DNA from: Hyphomicrobiales bacterium
GTDB lineage: Bacteria > Pseudomonadota > Alphaproteobacteria > Rhizobiales > Xanthobacteraceae
Length of the DNA: 47,930 bases
NCBI GenBank assembly: GCA_003140315.1
Contig: PLJS01000262.1
Span: forward strand, 1,420-49,349
Direction: 5' to 3'
The position numbers were made by a program, and so were the translations under genes. Of the stretch, positions 41,229 to 47,930 are shown piece by piece. The notes under the pieces are model-generated. The model did not search any database and had not been told where the DNA came from. It worked only from the letters and a program-made list of their open reading frames with translations. Within the stretch, counting starts at the first letter, position 1, and every line of letters starts with the position of its first letter.

Positions 41229-42203
41229 ATGCAGATGCTCGCTGTCTTCGTTCTCGTCGCGCTCGCGGCCGGCGGGGTGATCTGGGTTTTCGTCTACCCG
41301 ATCCTCTCCGGCGAGCGGCAGGCCGAGCGGCGGCAGCAGAGCGTTACGCGCTCGGAGCCCGCGGCGCGCGTGACGGCGAGCCGCGGCGCCCCGAAGGTCC
41401 GGCGCGAGCAGGTCGAGGAGACGCTCAAGGAACTCGAGCTCCGCCAGAAGAAAGCCAAGAACCTGCCGCTCCCGATGCGCATCTCGCAGGCCGGCCTCAA
41501 CTGGTCGAAACGCCAGTTCATCATCATCAGCGTCTGCCTCGGCATGGCGATGTTCGTCGCCGGCTTCATCTTCGGCGGCGGCCTGTTGGTCGCGGCCGGC
41601 TTAGGCTTTGCGGCCGGCTTCGGCGTGCCGCGCTGGCTGTTGTCGTTTCTCAAGAAGCGGCGCGAGTCGAAGTTTCTGCACCATTTCCCCGATTCGGTCG
41701 ACGTCGTGGTGCGCGGCGTGAAGGCCGGTCTGCCGCTCGGCGACTGCCTGCGCATCATCGCGCTGGAATCACAGGAGCCGGTACGCAGCGAGTTCAAGAC
41801 GATCGTCGAGTCGCAGACGATCGGGATCCCGGTAGGCGAGGCCTGTGCGAAGCTCTACGAGCGCATGCCGCTGCCGGAGGCGAACTTCTTCGGGATCGTG
41901 ATCGGCATCCAGCAGAAGGCCGGCGGCAATCTCTCCGAAGCGCTCGGCAACCTGTCGCGCGTGCTGCGTGACCGCAAGAAGATGAAGGCCAAGATCCGGG
42001 CGATGTCGATGGAAGCGAAGGCCTCCGCCGTCATCATCGCTGCGCTGCCTTTCGCGGTGATGATTCTCGTCTACATCTCGAGCCCGCAATACATCGAGCT
42101 CCTGTGGACCCATCCGACCGGCCGCCTGATGATGGCGTGCTGCGCCGGCTGGATGCTGCTCGGCGTCTTGGTGATGAAGAAAATGATCAACTTTGACTTT
42201 TAA
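41229..42203 (+). CDS. tadB: Tad inner-membrane platform protein TadB
   Basis: A 324-residue type II secretion F-domain protein. ATG 41229 follows the cpaF stop by 10 bases; the frame is open earlier inside cpaF. After an N-terminal helix (LAVFVLVALAAGGVIWVFVYPIL) and a charged linker come two more helices (about 95-140) and the T2SSF domain with FPDSVDVVVRGVKAGLPLGDCL (about 157-178) and GIVIGIQQKAGGNLSEALGNLS, then two C-terminal helices. TadB and TadC form the membrane platform coupled to CpaF. Confidence 0.95.
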   Translation: MQMLAVFVLVALAAGGVIWVFVYPILSGERQAERRQQSVTRSEPAARVTASRGAPKVRREQVEETLKELELRQKKAKNLPLPMRISQAGLNWSKRQFIIISVCLGMAMFVAGFIFGGGLLVAAGLGFAAGFGVPRWLLSFLKKRRESKFLHHFPDSVDVVVRGVKAGLPLGDCLRIIALESQEPVRSEFKTIVESQTIGIPVGEACAKLYERMPLPEANFFGIVIGIQQKAGGNLSEALGNLSRVLRDRKKMKAKIRAMSMEAKASAVIIAALPFAVMILVYISSPQYIELLWTHPTGRLMMACCAGWMLLGVLVMKKMINFDF

Positions 42204-42212
42204 AGCAGCATC

Positions 42213-43187
42213 ATGATCGAGTTCCTCGTCGAGAAGCTGCACGATCCGAAGTTCCTGGCGAGCGTGCTCGCCGCCGTCGCCGCCATGGCGACGGTGGTCA
42301 CCCTCGCGATGCCGCTGCTCGTGCGCGACGATCTCAATCGGCGTCTGCGGGCGGTGTCCGTCGAGCGCGAGAAGATGCGCCAGCGCGAGCGCGAGCGCCT
42401 CGCGCGCGGCGAGAAGGTCACGCTGCGGCAGTCGCCGAAGCAATACATGAAGACGATCGTCGAGAGCTTCAACCTGGCCAAATGGGTCGGACAGGAGGAG
42501 GCGCGCGCGAAGCTGATCCAGGCCGGGTATCGCGGCAACGCGCCTTATGTGGCGTACCTGTTCTTCCGCATGGTCTCGCCGGTCGTCGCCTTCGTGGTGG
42601 CCGTCTTCTATCTATTTTTCTTTGTCCAGGTCGATCAACCAGCAATGGTCAAGGTCGGCGCGTGCCTGTTTGCCGCCTTCGTCGGCATGCAAGTGCCGTA
42701 TCTGTTTCTGAAGAACCAGATTTCCAAGCGCCAGCTCTCCGTGCGCCGCGCGTTTCCCGACGCGCTCGACCTGCTGCTGATCTGCGTCGAGGCCGGCATG
42801 TCGATCGAGGCGGCGTTCCGGCGCGTGAGCCAGGAGATCGGCTCGCAGTCGATCCCGCTCGCCGAGGAGCTCACGCTGACCACCGCGGAGCTGTCATACC
42901 TGCAGGATCGCAAGGTAGCCTACGAGAACCTCGCCAAACGCACGGATCTCGAAGGCGTCAAGTCGGTGTGCGTGGCGCTGCAGCAGTCGGAGCGCTATGG
43001 CACGCCGCTCGGCCAGACGCTGCGCGTGATGGCGCAGGAAAATCGCGACATGCGCATGTCGGAGGCCGAGAAGAAGGCGGCCGCCCTGCCGCCCAAGCTC
43101 ACCGTCCCGATGATCCTGTTCTTCCTGCCAGTGCTGTTCGTGGTTATTCTCGGACCCGCCGCGATCCGCGTGATGGCGATCCAGTAG
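42213..43187 (+). CDS. tadC: Tad inner-membrane platform protein TadC
   Basis: A 324-residue companion of TadB with the same T2SSF architecture: N-terminal helix, a charged region (VEREKMRQRERERLARGEK), two helices, then FPDALDLLLICVEAGMSIEAAF (about 182-203) and LQQSERYGTPLGQTLRVMAQENRDMRMSEAEKKA, ending with a helix VPMILFFLPVLFVVILGPAAIRV. It is the last gene of the plus-strand pilus operon; a palindromic repeat follows. Confidence 0.95.
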   Translation: MIEFLVEKLHDPKFLASVLAAVAAMATVVTLAMPLLVRDDLNRRLRAVSVEREKMRQRERERLARGEKVTLRQSPKQYMKTIVESFNLAKWVGQEEARAKLIQAGYRGNAPYVAYLFFRMVSPVVAFVVAVFYLFFFVQVDQPAMVKVGACLFAAFVGMQVPYLFLKNQISKRQLSVRRAFPDALDLLLICVEAGMSIEAAFRRVSQEIGSQSIPLAEELTLTTAELSYLQDRKVAYENLAKRTDLEGVKSVCVALQQSERYGTPLGQTLRVMAQENRDMRMSEAEKKAAALPPKLTVPMILFFLPVLFVVILGPAAIRVMAIQ

Positions 43188-43211
43188 AGCCGCGGGTGTC
43201 ACGCGGCCTAT

Positions 43212-43252
43212 GGTTCGAGACGCGTTGCTGCGCAACGCTCCTCACCATGAGG
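43212..43252 (+). repeat. Dispersed palindromic repeat, copy 1
   Basis: GGTTCGAGACGCGTTGCTG and CGCAACGCTCCTCACC plus ATGAGG form a hairpin (arms GCGTTGC/GCAACGC) within a conserved frame TTCGAGACGCG...CGCTCCTCA-CATGAGG. The same frame is seen in reverse at 45668-45706, with different but still complementary arms. Placed between convergent tadC and tadD, it may also act as a transcription end. Confidence 0.75.
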
Positions 43253-43305
43253 CCGCTACGTCTTCGTAAACGACTGAAACAAGGAATGTGGCTGCCGGCG
43301 CGACC

Positions 43306-44145
43306 TTACGTCCCGTTCGGATCGTCGATCGGCTCCAGGCCCTCGGGCCCGAGGATCTTCTTCGTCTTCGTCTTGCCGCGCTGCTGCTGCGCCAGCATCT
43401 GTCGCAGATACGCGACGTTCGCGGCTGCTTCCTCGGGCGGTAGATCCGAGCGTGCGATCTTCTCGGCTTCCGGGAAGCGGCCCTGCAGCCCGACGACGAG
43501 CGCGAGGTTTTGCCGCACGCGGCGGTCGGCGCCGCCGTTCGTGGAGGCGCGCCGCAGCGTCTCCTCGGCGCGTTTGAGGTCCTTGGAGAGCGCGTAGGAA
43601 AGCCCGAGGTTGGAGAGGACCGACGGGTCGTCGGGGACGATCTTGAGCGCGCTCGCGTAATAGCGCTGCGCCTCGTCGTGGCGGCCGAGCTGATCGAGAA
43701 CCGTGCCTTGCACCGAGAGGATCCGCCAGTCTGGCTGGTCGGGCGTGTGCGCGCGGCTCAGCACGTCGAGTGCCTGGACATAGCTGCCCGCGTCGGCGAG
43801 CGCACGGCCATAAGCGCCGAGCAGTTGCTTGTTGTTGGGATTGGTGATCGTCGCCTGTTCGAGGACGGCGGCGGCCTGCGTGCGCTGGCCGGTCGCGCGC
43901 AGCGCGCGGGCATAGCGGATCGCGGTGTCGGCATCGCGCGGATTGGCGCGGAAGAGCTCGCCCTGCGCATCAACTTCGCGCCGCCACTCGGCCTCGCCGT
44001 GCGGCGCGCTTGGCGGCGTGATTGAGCCGGTCGTGTCGACGTCGCCCAGCGTCTTGCAGCCGGCGAGCGCGGTTGCGGCGAGCGCAATACCGGCGACGGT
44101 TGACAGAAGGGAGAGATGGCGGCGGCGGTGCTGACGCGAAATCAT
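43306..44145 (-). CDS. tadD: TPR-containing pilus assembly lipoprotein TadD
   Basis: A 279-residue protein; ATG 44145 gives a lipoprotein signal (TVAGIALAATALAGCKTLGD, lipobox LAGC). Residues about 75-250 are tetratricopeptide repeats (RYARALRATGQRTQAAAVLEQA, LLGAYGRALADAGSYVQALDVL, LSNLGLSYALSKDLKRAEETLRRA). TadD is a pilotin-like outer-membrane lipoprotein needed for Tad pilus formation. It is convergent with tadC; a CtrA-like site lies 64 bases before its start. Confidence 0.92.
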   Translation of the reverse strand: MISRQHRRRHLSLLSTVAGIALAATALAGCKTLGDVDTTGSITPPSAPHGEAEWRREVDAQGELFRANPRDADTAIRYARALRATGQRTQAAAVLEQATITNPNNKQLLGAYGRALADAGSYVQALDVLSRAHTPDQPDWRILSVQGTVLDQLGRHDEAQRYYASALKIVPDDPSVLSNLGLSYALSKDLKRAEETLRRASTNGGADRRVRQNLALVVGLQGRFPEAEKIARSDLPPEEAAANVAYLRQMLAQQQRGKTKTKKILGPEGLEPIDDPNGT

Positions 44146-44208
44146 GACCCTACCCGGACACGCGACCCCCGCGCCCACACGGCGCCCTGAAGCAATAGAT
44201 CGTTAAGC

Positions 44209-44223
44209 CTAACGGGCGGTTAA
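44209..44223 (-). promoter_or_regulatory. CtrA-like binding site before tadD
   Basis: Read on the minus strand, TTAACCGCCCGTTAG fits TTAA-N7-TTAA with one mismatch (TTAG). It lies in the 139-base gap between divergent tadD and the aminopeptidase gene, 64 bases from the tadD start. Together with the site before cpaB it suggests cell-cycle (CtrA) control of the pilus genes; binding is not shown. Confidence 0.45.
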
Positions 44224-44284
44224 CTTGACCTTCCGCGCCACTCGGCCGCGTGCTAGCTGAGCCCATTCTCGACCGGAGCGATTG

Positions 44285-45667
44285 ATGCATTCCGCCTTTG
44301 CGGCACGCGGCGCCGGCGCGCCGCTCCCGATCTGGTTCGTCACCGCAGACAGCTACGCGCAGGTGCGTGACGGGCTCGATCCCGTCGCCCGCGCTTTCGC
44401 AGTGAGCGCGCAGTTCGAGCCCAAGCCCGGGCAGGCCTTGCTCTTGCCGGGCAAGGACGGCGCGCTCTCCGGCGTGCTGTTCGGCCTTGAGCCGACCGAC
44501 AAGGCGCCGGACCGTTTTCTCCCAGGCCGACTTCCCGGCCTGTTGCCCGCCGGCACCTACGGCTTCGCCAATGCGCCGCACGACACGCGGCTTGCGGCGC
44601 TCGCCTTCGCGCTCGGCGGCTACAAGTTCACGCGCTACCGCAAGGCCGGCGACAACGCCGCCAAGCTCGTGGTGCCCGATGGCGTCGACGCGGCGGAGCT
44701 CACGCGCATCGCCGAGGGCGTCGCGCTCGCGCGCGACCTGATCAACACGCCGGCAAATGACATGGGCCCTGCCGAGCTGGAGGAGGCTGCCCGCGCGCTC
44801 GGCGGCCGTCACGGCGCCGTTGTGCGCTCGATCGTGGGCGACGACCTGATCGCGCAGAACTTTCCGCTGATCCACGCGGTCGGTCGCGCGTCGCCGCGCG
44901 CGCCGCGCCTCGTCGAACTCACCTGGGGCGATCCGGCCGCGCCGAAGATCACGCTGGTCGGCAAGGGCGTGTGTTTCGACACCGGCGGGCTCGACCTGAA
45001 GCCGTCGTCCGGCATGCTGATCATGAAGAAGGACATGGGGGGTGCCGCCTGCGTGCTCGCCGCCGCCCACATGATCATGGACGCCAAGCTGAAAGTCCGG
45101 CTGCGCGTGCTGATCCCGGCGGTAGAGAACTCGGTCTCGGGCGCGGCGTTCCGTCCGCTCGATGTCTATCGTTCGCGCAAGGGCCTGACCGTCGAGATTG
45201 GCAATACCGACGCCGAAGGCCGGTTGGTGCTTGCCGACGCGCTTGCGCTCGCCGACGAGGAGGCGCCCGAGCTCATCGTCGACATGGCGACTTTGACGGG
45301 CGCGGCGCGCGTTGCGCTCGGGCTGGACTTGCCGCCGTTCTACACACATGCGGATGCGCTTGCCGAGGATCTTATGCGTCACGCGCGCGCCGAGCATGAC
45401 CCGCTCTGGCGCATGCCGTTGTGGCGGCCTTACGATTCGATGCTCGACTCCAAGGTGGCCGACCTCAACAACGTGTCGAGCGGCGCGTTCGCGGGCTCGA
45501 TAACGGCGGCGCTGTTCCTCAACCGCTTCGTCGAGAAGGCGAAGGCCTGGGCGCATGTCGACGTCTACGGCTGGACGCCGTCGGCCAAGCCCGCCCGGCC
45601 GGAGGGCGGCGAATGCCAGGCCGCCCGCGTCCTCTATGCGCTGCTCAAGGAGCGCTATGGCTCGTAG
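44285..45667 (+). CDS. M17 leucyl aminopeptidase family protein
   Basis: A 460-residue cytosolic metallopeptidase. The C-terminal catalytic domain has the M17 signature NTDAEGRLVLADAL (about 310-323), metal-binding VGKGVCFDTGGLDLKPSSGM with K and D ligands, and MKKDMGGAACVL. The N-terminal domain is short and divergent relative to PepA, so it may not be the DNA-binding form. It releases N-terminal amino acids from peptides. ATG 44285 is preferred over a TTG one codon before. The stop TAG at 45665-45667 directly touches a palindromic repeat. Confidence 0.93.
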   Translation: MHSAFAARGAGAPLPIWFVTADSYAQVRDGLDPVARAFAVSAQFEPKPGQALLLPGKDGALSGVLFGLEPTDKAPDRFLPGRLPGLLPAGTYGFANAPHDTRLAALAFALGGYKFTRYRKAGDNAAKLVVPDGVDAAELTRIAEGVALARDLINTPANDMGPAELEEAARALGGRHGAVVRSIVGDDLIAQNFPLIHAVGRASPRAPRLVELTWGDPAAPKITLVGKGVCFDTGGLDLKPSSGMLIMKKDMGGAACVLAAAHMIMDAKLKVRLRVLIPAVENSVSGAAFRPLDVYRSRKGLTVEIGNTDAEGRLVLADALALADEEAPELIVDMATLTGAARVALGLDLPPFYTHADALAEDLMRHARAEHDPLWRMPLWRPYDSMLDSKVADLNNVSSGAFAGSITAALFLNRFVEKAKAWAHVDVYGWTPSAKPARPEGGECQAARVLYALLKERYGS

Positions 45668-45755
45668 CCTCATGCTGAGGAGCGCTCGAAGAGCGCGTCT
45701 CGAAGCATAAGGCGCGAGGCCGGCCTTCGGCCGGCATCTCAGGATGAGGACCGAT
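45668..45755 (-). repeat. Dispersed palindromic repeat, copy 2, with a second hairpin
   Basis: 45668-45706 is the reverse-orientation partner of 43212-43252: read on minus it is GCTTCGAGACGCGCTCTTCG then AGCGCTCCTCAGCATGAGG, with hairpin arms GCGCTC/GAGCGC. Next comes GCCGGCC-TTC-GGCCGGC (about 45719-45735), then CATCTCAGGATGAGG, which repeats the CTCAGxATGAGG end. The block starts right after the aminopeptidase stop codon. Confidence 0.75.
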
Positions 45756-45892
45756 AAAGTTGCATCATTCGGCGCAATTCTTCATTCACCAGCAGCGCCA
45801 AAAGCCGCGCCCACGCTATCCGCATTAGTACGACGGTCGCAGATTCCGTGCTGAAGTCGGCCCGCGGACCTTTGGATTTGCGGCGGACCAGC

Positions 45893-46402
45893 ATGCGCAA
45901 TATCGTCTTCTTCGCCATCGTGGCGCTCGCACTTGCGGGCGTGATGCCCAGGCTGATGCGCGGCACGGCTAGCGCGCCCACAACGCAGGCTCGGCCTACA
46001 CCCAAGGCAGAGCCGCAGTCTGCGGCGAGCTACCGCACCGTCGAAGTGCGCAGCGACAGCCGCGGCCATTTCCAGCTCGAAGGCTCGGTCGACGGACGGC
46101 GCCTCGACTTCATGGTGGACACGGGCGCCTCGGTCGTGGCGCTGCGTGAGCGCGATGCGGCACGCCTCGGCATTCACCCGGTTCCGCGCGACTACACGGC
46201 GAGCGTCAGCACCGCGAACGGCACAATCAAGGCGGCGCCGGTCAGCCTGTCGTCGCTCGAAGTCGGCGGCATCCGGGTGTTCGACGTCCGCGCCATGGTG
46301 CTGCCGGACGAGGCGCTCTCCGGTAATCTGCTCGGCATGTCGTTTCTCTCGCGCGTGCGCCGCTTCGAGATGGCCAACGGCCGCCTCGTGATGGAACAGT
46401 AA
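45893..46402 (+). CDS. Clan AA (retropepsin-like) aspartic protease, membrane-anchored
   Basis: A 169-residue protein of the TIGR02281 type. The N-terminal FFAIVALALAGVMPRLM is a signal anchor; after a Pro/Thr-rich linker the retropepsin domain begins with GSVDGRRLDFMVDTGASVVAL, where DTGAS holds the single catalytic aspartate of each subunit (dimer active site). The later DEALSGNLLGMSFLSRVRRFEM is the family's second signature. Such periplasmic proteases are conserved in alphaproteobacteria without a firmly known substrate. GTG 45848 is an alternative start. Confidence 0.85.
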   Translation: MRNIVFFAIVALALAGVMPRLMRGTASAPTTQARPTPKAEPQSAASYRTVEVRSDSRGHFQLEGSVDGRRLDFMVDTGASVVALRERDAARLGIHPVPRDYTASVSTANGTIKAAPVSLSSLEVGGIRVFDVRAMVLPDEALSGNLLGMSFLSRVRRFEMANGRLVMEQ

Positions 46403-46533
46403 GCATTCACCGCAGTTGTTATTTCCGGCGAAAGCGGGCAATCCCATTCGCCTGGGGTTGGCGCGCATGCGCCTCATCATATTTTCAGTTCACGTCCGCC
46501 CGCGCGCGGGTAACGATGCGATCGGAGTTGCCC

Positions 46534-47930
46534 GTGCTACCGAAGCCGAAGCCCGCGCTGACCCCGAACACCTACGCGTATGAATCCGAGCCGATGGTGA
46601 AGCCGACCGGCTTCCGCGAATACGACGCGCGCTGGCTGTTCGGCAAGGAAATCAACCTGATGGGGATGCAGGCGCTGGGCCTGGGCTTGGGCACCTTGAT
46701 CCATGAGCTTGGCGTAAGCCCTCAGATCGTCACCGGCCACGATTTCCGCAGCTATTCGGCGTCGATCAAGATGGCGCTGATCACCGGGTTGATGAGCGCC
46801 GGCTGCAAGATCAAGGACATCGGGCTCGCGGTGACGCCAATGGCCTACTTCGCGCAGTTCGATCTCGACGTGCCCTGCGTCGCGATGGTGACGGCCTCGC
46901 ACAACGACAACGGCTGGACCGGCGTGAAGATGGGGGCGAACCGGCCGCTCACGTTCGGGCCGGACGAGATGACGCGGCTGAAAGAGATCGTGCTCGAGGC
47001 GGCGTTCAAGCCGCGGCCGGGCGGCGCCTACGAATTCGTCGCGAACTTTCCGGAGCGCTATATCGCGGACCTGACCAACCGGCCGAAGCTCAAGCGCGCG
47101 ATCAAAGTCGTTTGCGCCTGCGGCAACGGCACGGCCGGCGCGTTTTCGCCGCGCGTGCTTCAGGCGATCGGTTGCGAGGTGATCGCGGTCGACTGCGAGC
47201 TCGACCATACGTTTCCGAAATACAATCCCAATCCTGAAGACATGGAAATGCTCCATGCGATGCGCGACGCGGTGCTGGCGCACAAGGCCGAGGTGGCGTT
47301 GGGTTTCGACGGCGACGGCGACCGTTGCGGCGTGGTGGACGATACCGGCGACGAGATCTTCGCCGACAAAGTCGGCGTGATGCTCGCGCGCGATATGTCC
47401 ACGCTGCATCCGGGCTCTACTTTCGTGGTCGACGTGAAGTCGACCGGCCTCTATGCAACCGATCCGGTGCTGATCAAGAACGGCGTCAAGGCCGACTACT
47501 GGAAGACCGGACACTCCTACATGAAGCGACGCACCCATGAGCTCGGCGCGCTCGCGGGCTTCGAGAAGTCCGGCCACTATTTCTTCAACAAGCCGTTCGG
47601 GCGGGGCTATGACGACGGCCTCGTCTCGGCGCTCGCGATCCTCGACATGCTCGACCGCAATCCCGGGAAGTCGATGTCGGAACTGAAAAACGCGCTGCCG
47701 AAGACCTGGGGCTCGCCGACTATGTCACCGCATTGCGCCGACGAGACCAAATACGGCGTGGTGGCCGACGTGGTGAAGCATTTCGAGACGGCGCAGAAGA
47801 ACGGCGAGACGTTCATGGGCCAAAAGATCCGCGATCTCGTCACCGTCAATGGCGTGCGCGTGACGGTCGCGGACGGGACCTGGGGCCTGGTGCGCGCGTC
47901 ATCGAACAAGCCGGAGCTGGTGGTGGTGGT
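46534..47930 (+). CDS. Phosphomannomutase/phosphoglucomutase (3' end outside the window)
   Basis: 465 codons are present, with GTG start 46534 preceded by GGAG; the end is cut. The active-site phosphoserine lies in VTASHNDNGWTG (S122), the Mg loop is GFDGDGDRCGVVDD (about 263-276), and the sugar-binding loop is FEKSGHYFFNKPFG. This is an alpha-D-phosphohexomutase, likely accepting mannose and glucose phosphates for polysaccharide precursors. NoeK in Azorhizobium is a homologue with a role in Nod-factor fucose supply. The full protein should be near 500 residues, so little is missing. Confidence 0.93.
   Translation, partial: MLPKPKPALTPNTYAYESEPMVKPTGFREYDARWLFGKEINLMGMQALGLGLGTLIHELGVSPQIVTGHDFRSYSASIKMALITGLMSAGCKIKDIGLAVTPMAYFAQFDLDVPCVAMVTASHNDNGWTGVKMGANRPLTFGPDEMTRLKEIVLEAAFKPRPGGAYEFVANFPERYIADLTNRPKLKRAIKVVCACGNGTAGAFSPRVLQAIGCEVIAVDCELDHTFPKYNPNPEDMEMLHAMRDAVLAHKAEVALGFDGDGDRCGVVDDTGDEIFADKVGVMLARDMSTLHPGSTFVVDVKSTGLYATDPVLIKNGVKADYWKTGHSYMKRRTHELGALAGFEKSGHYFFNKPFGRGYDDGLVSALAILDMLDRNPGKSMSELKNALPKTWGSPTMSPHCADETKYGVVADVVKHFETAQKNGETFMGQKIRDLVTVNGVRVTVADGTWGLVRASSNKPELVVV

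Overview
The window is GC-rich, densely packed chromosomal DNA, most likely from an alphaproteobacterium of the order Hyphomicrobiales (Rhizobiales), near Bradyrhizobiaceae/Xanthobacteraceae. The support is the style of the housekeeping genes (dnaX without zinc-ligand cysteines, a dnaX-ybaB-recR block beside the SRP RNA gene, dapD/dapE with truA-fmt-def), alphaproteobacterial Tad/Cpa pilus genes, CtrA-like sites, and short dispersed palindromes of a kind common in that group. No transposase, integrase, phage gene or CRISPR array was seen.

Layout. 1-3131: end of an acyl-CoA synthetase, an SDR oxidoreductase, a palindromic repeat cluster, a secreted two-haem-motif cytochrome (minus), yacG, and a split thiamine-diphosphate decarboxylase (alpha and beta). 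3251-3326: tRNA-Phe(GAA). 3393-9531: a compact locus with homologues of DprE1, DprE2, an NAD-dependent epimerase, an FAD oxidoreductase and a GtrA membrane protein on plus, meeting a HAD-phosphatase/UbiA-prenyltransferase fusion on minus. Together these cover each known step of decaprenyl-phosphoryl-arabinose synthesis (mycobacterial Rv3806c/DprE1/DprE2/Rv3789; rhizobial NoeCHOP), plus two unassigned enzymes. 9755-11108: azoreductase and divergent TetR regulator with two operator-like repeats between them. 11170-19829: argB, a B12-type radical SAM protein, a double DUF1036 protein, a HAD nucleotidase, dapD-dapE, then truA, fmt and def on minus.

19931-26518: a secreted His/Trp-rich repeat protein, rmuC, a small secreted protein, an AmpG-like permease, then recR-ybaB-dnaX and the SRP RNA on minus. 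26618-28974: HIT protein, nudC, PfkB-type sugar kinase. 28991-31919: a minus-strand sulfur operon (rhodanese, YeeE/YedE transporter, tiny Cys-rich membrane peptide) with a divergent Lrp/AsnC regulator.

31989-44145: a nearly complete Tad (Flp) pilus locus: two TadE/TadG-type pseudopilins and a stand-alone CpaC-N-like protein on minus; Flp pilin, CpaA, CpaB, CpaC, CpaD, CpaE, CpaF, TadB and TadC on plus; TadD on minus. CtrA-like sites precede cpaB and tadD. 44285-47930: M17 aminopeptidase, a retropepsin-like protease, and a phosphomannomutase/phosphoglucomutase cut by the window end.

The best candidate for something under-described is the polyprenyl-phosphate pentose locus with its two extra redox enzymes. 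The Cys-rich peptide of the sulfur operon comes second. All calls are by reading translated sequence and motifs; no database search was run.
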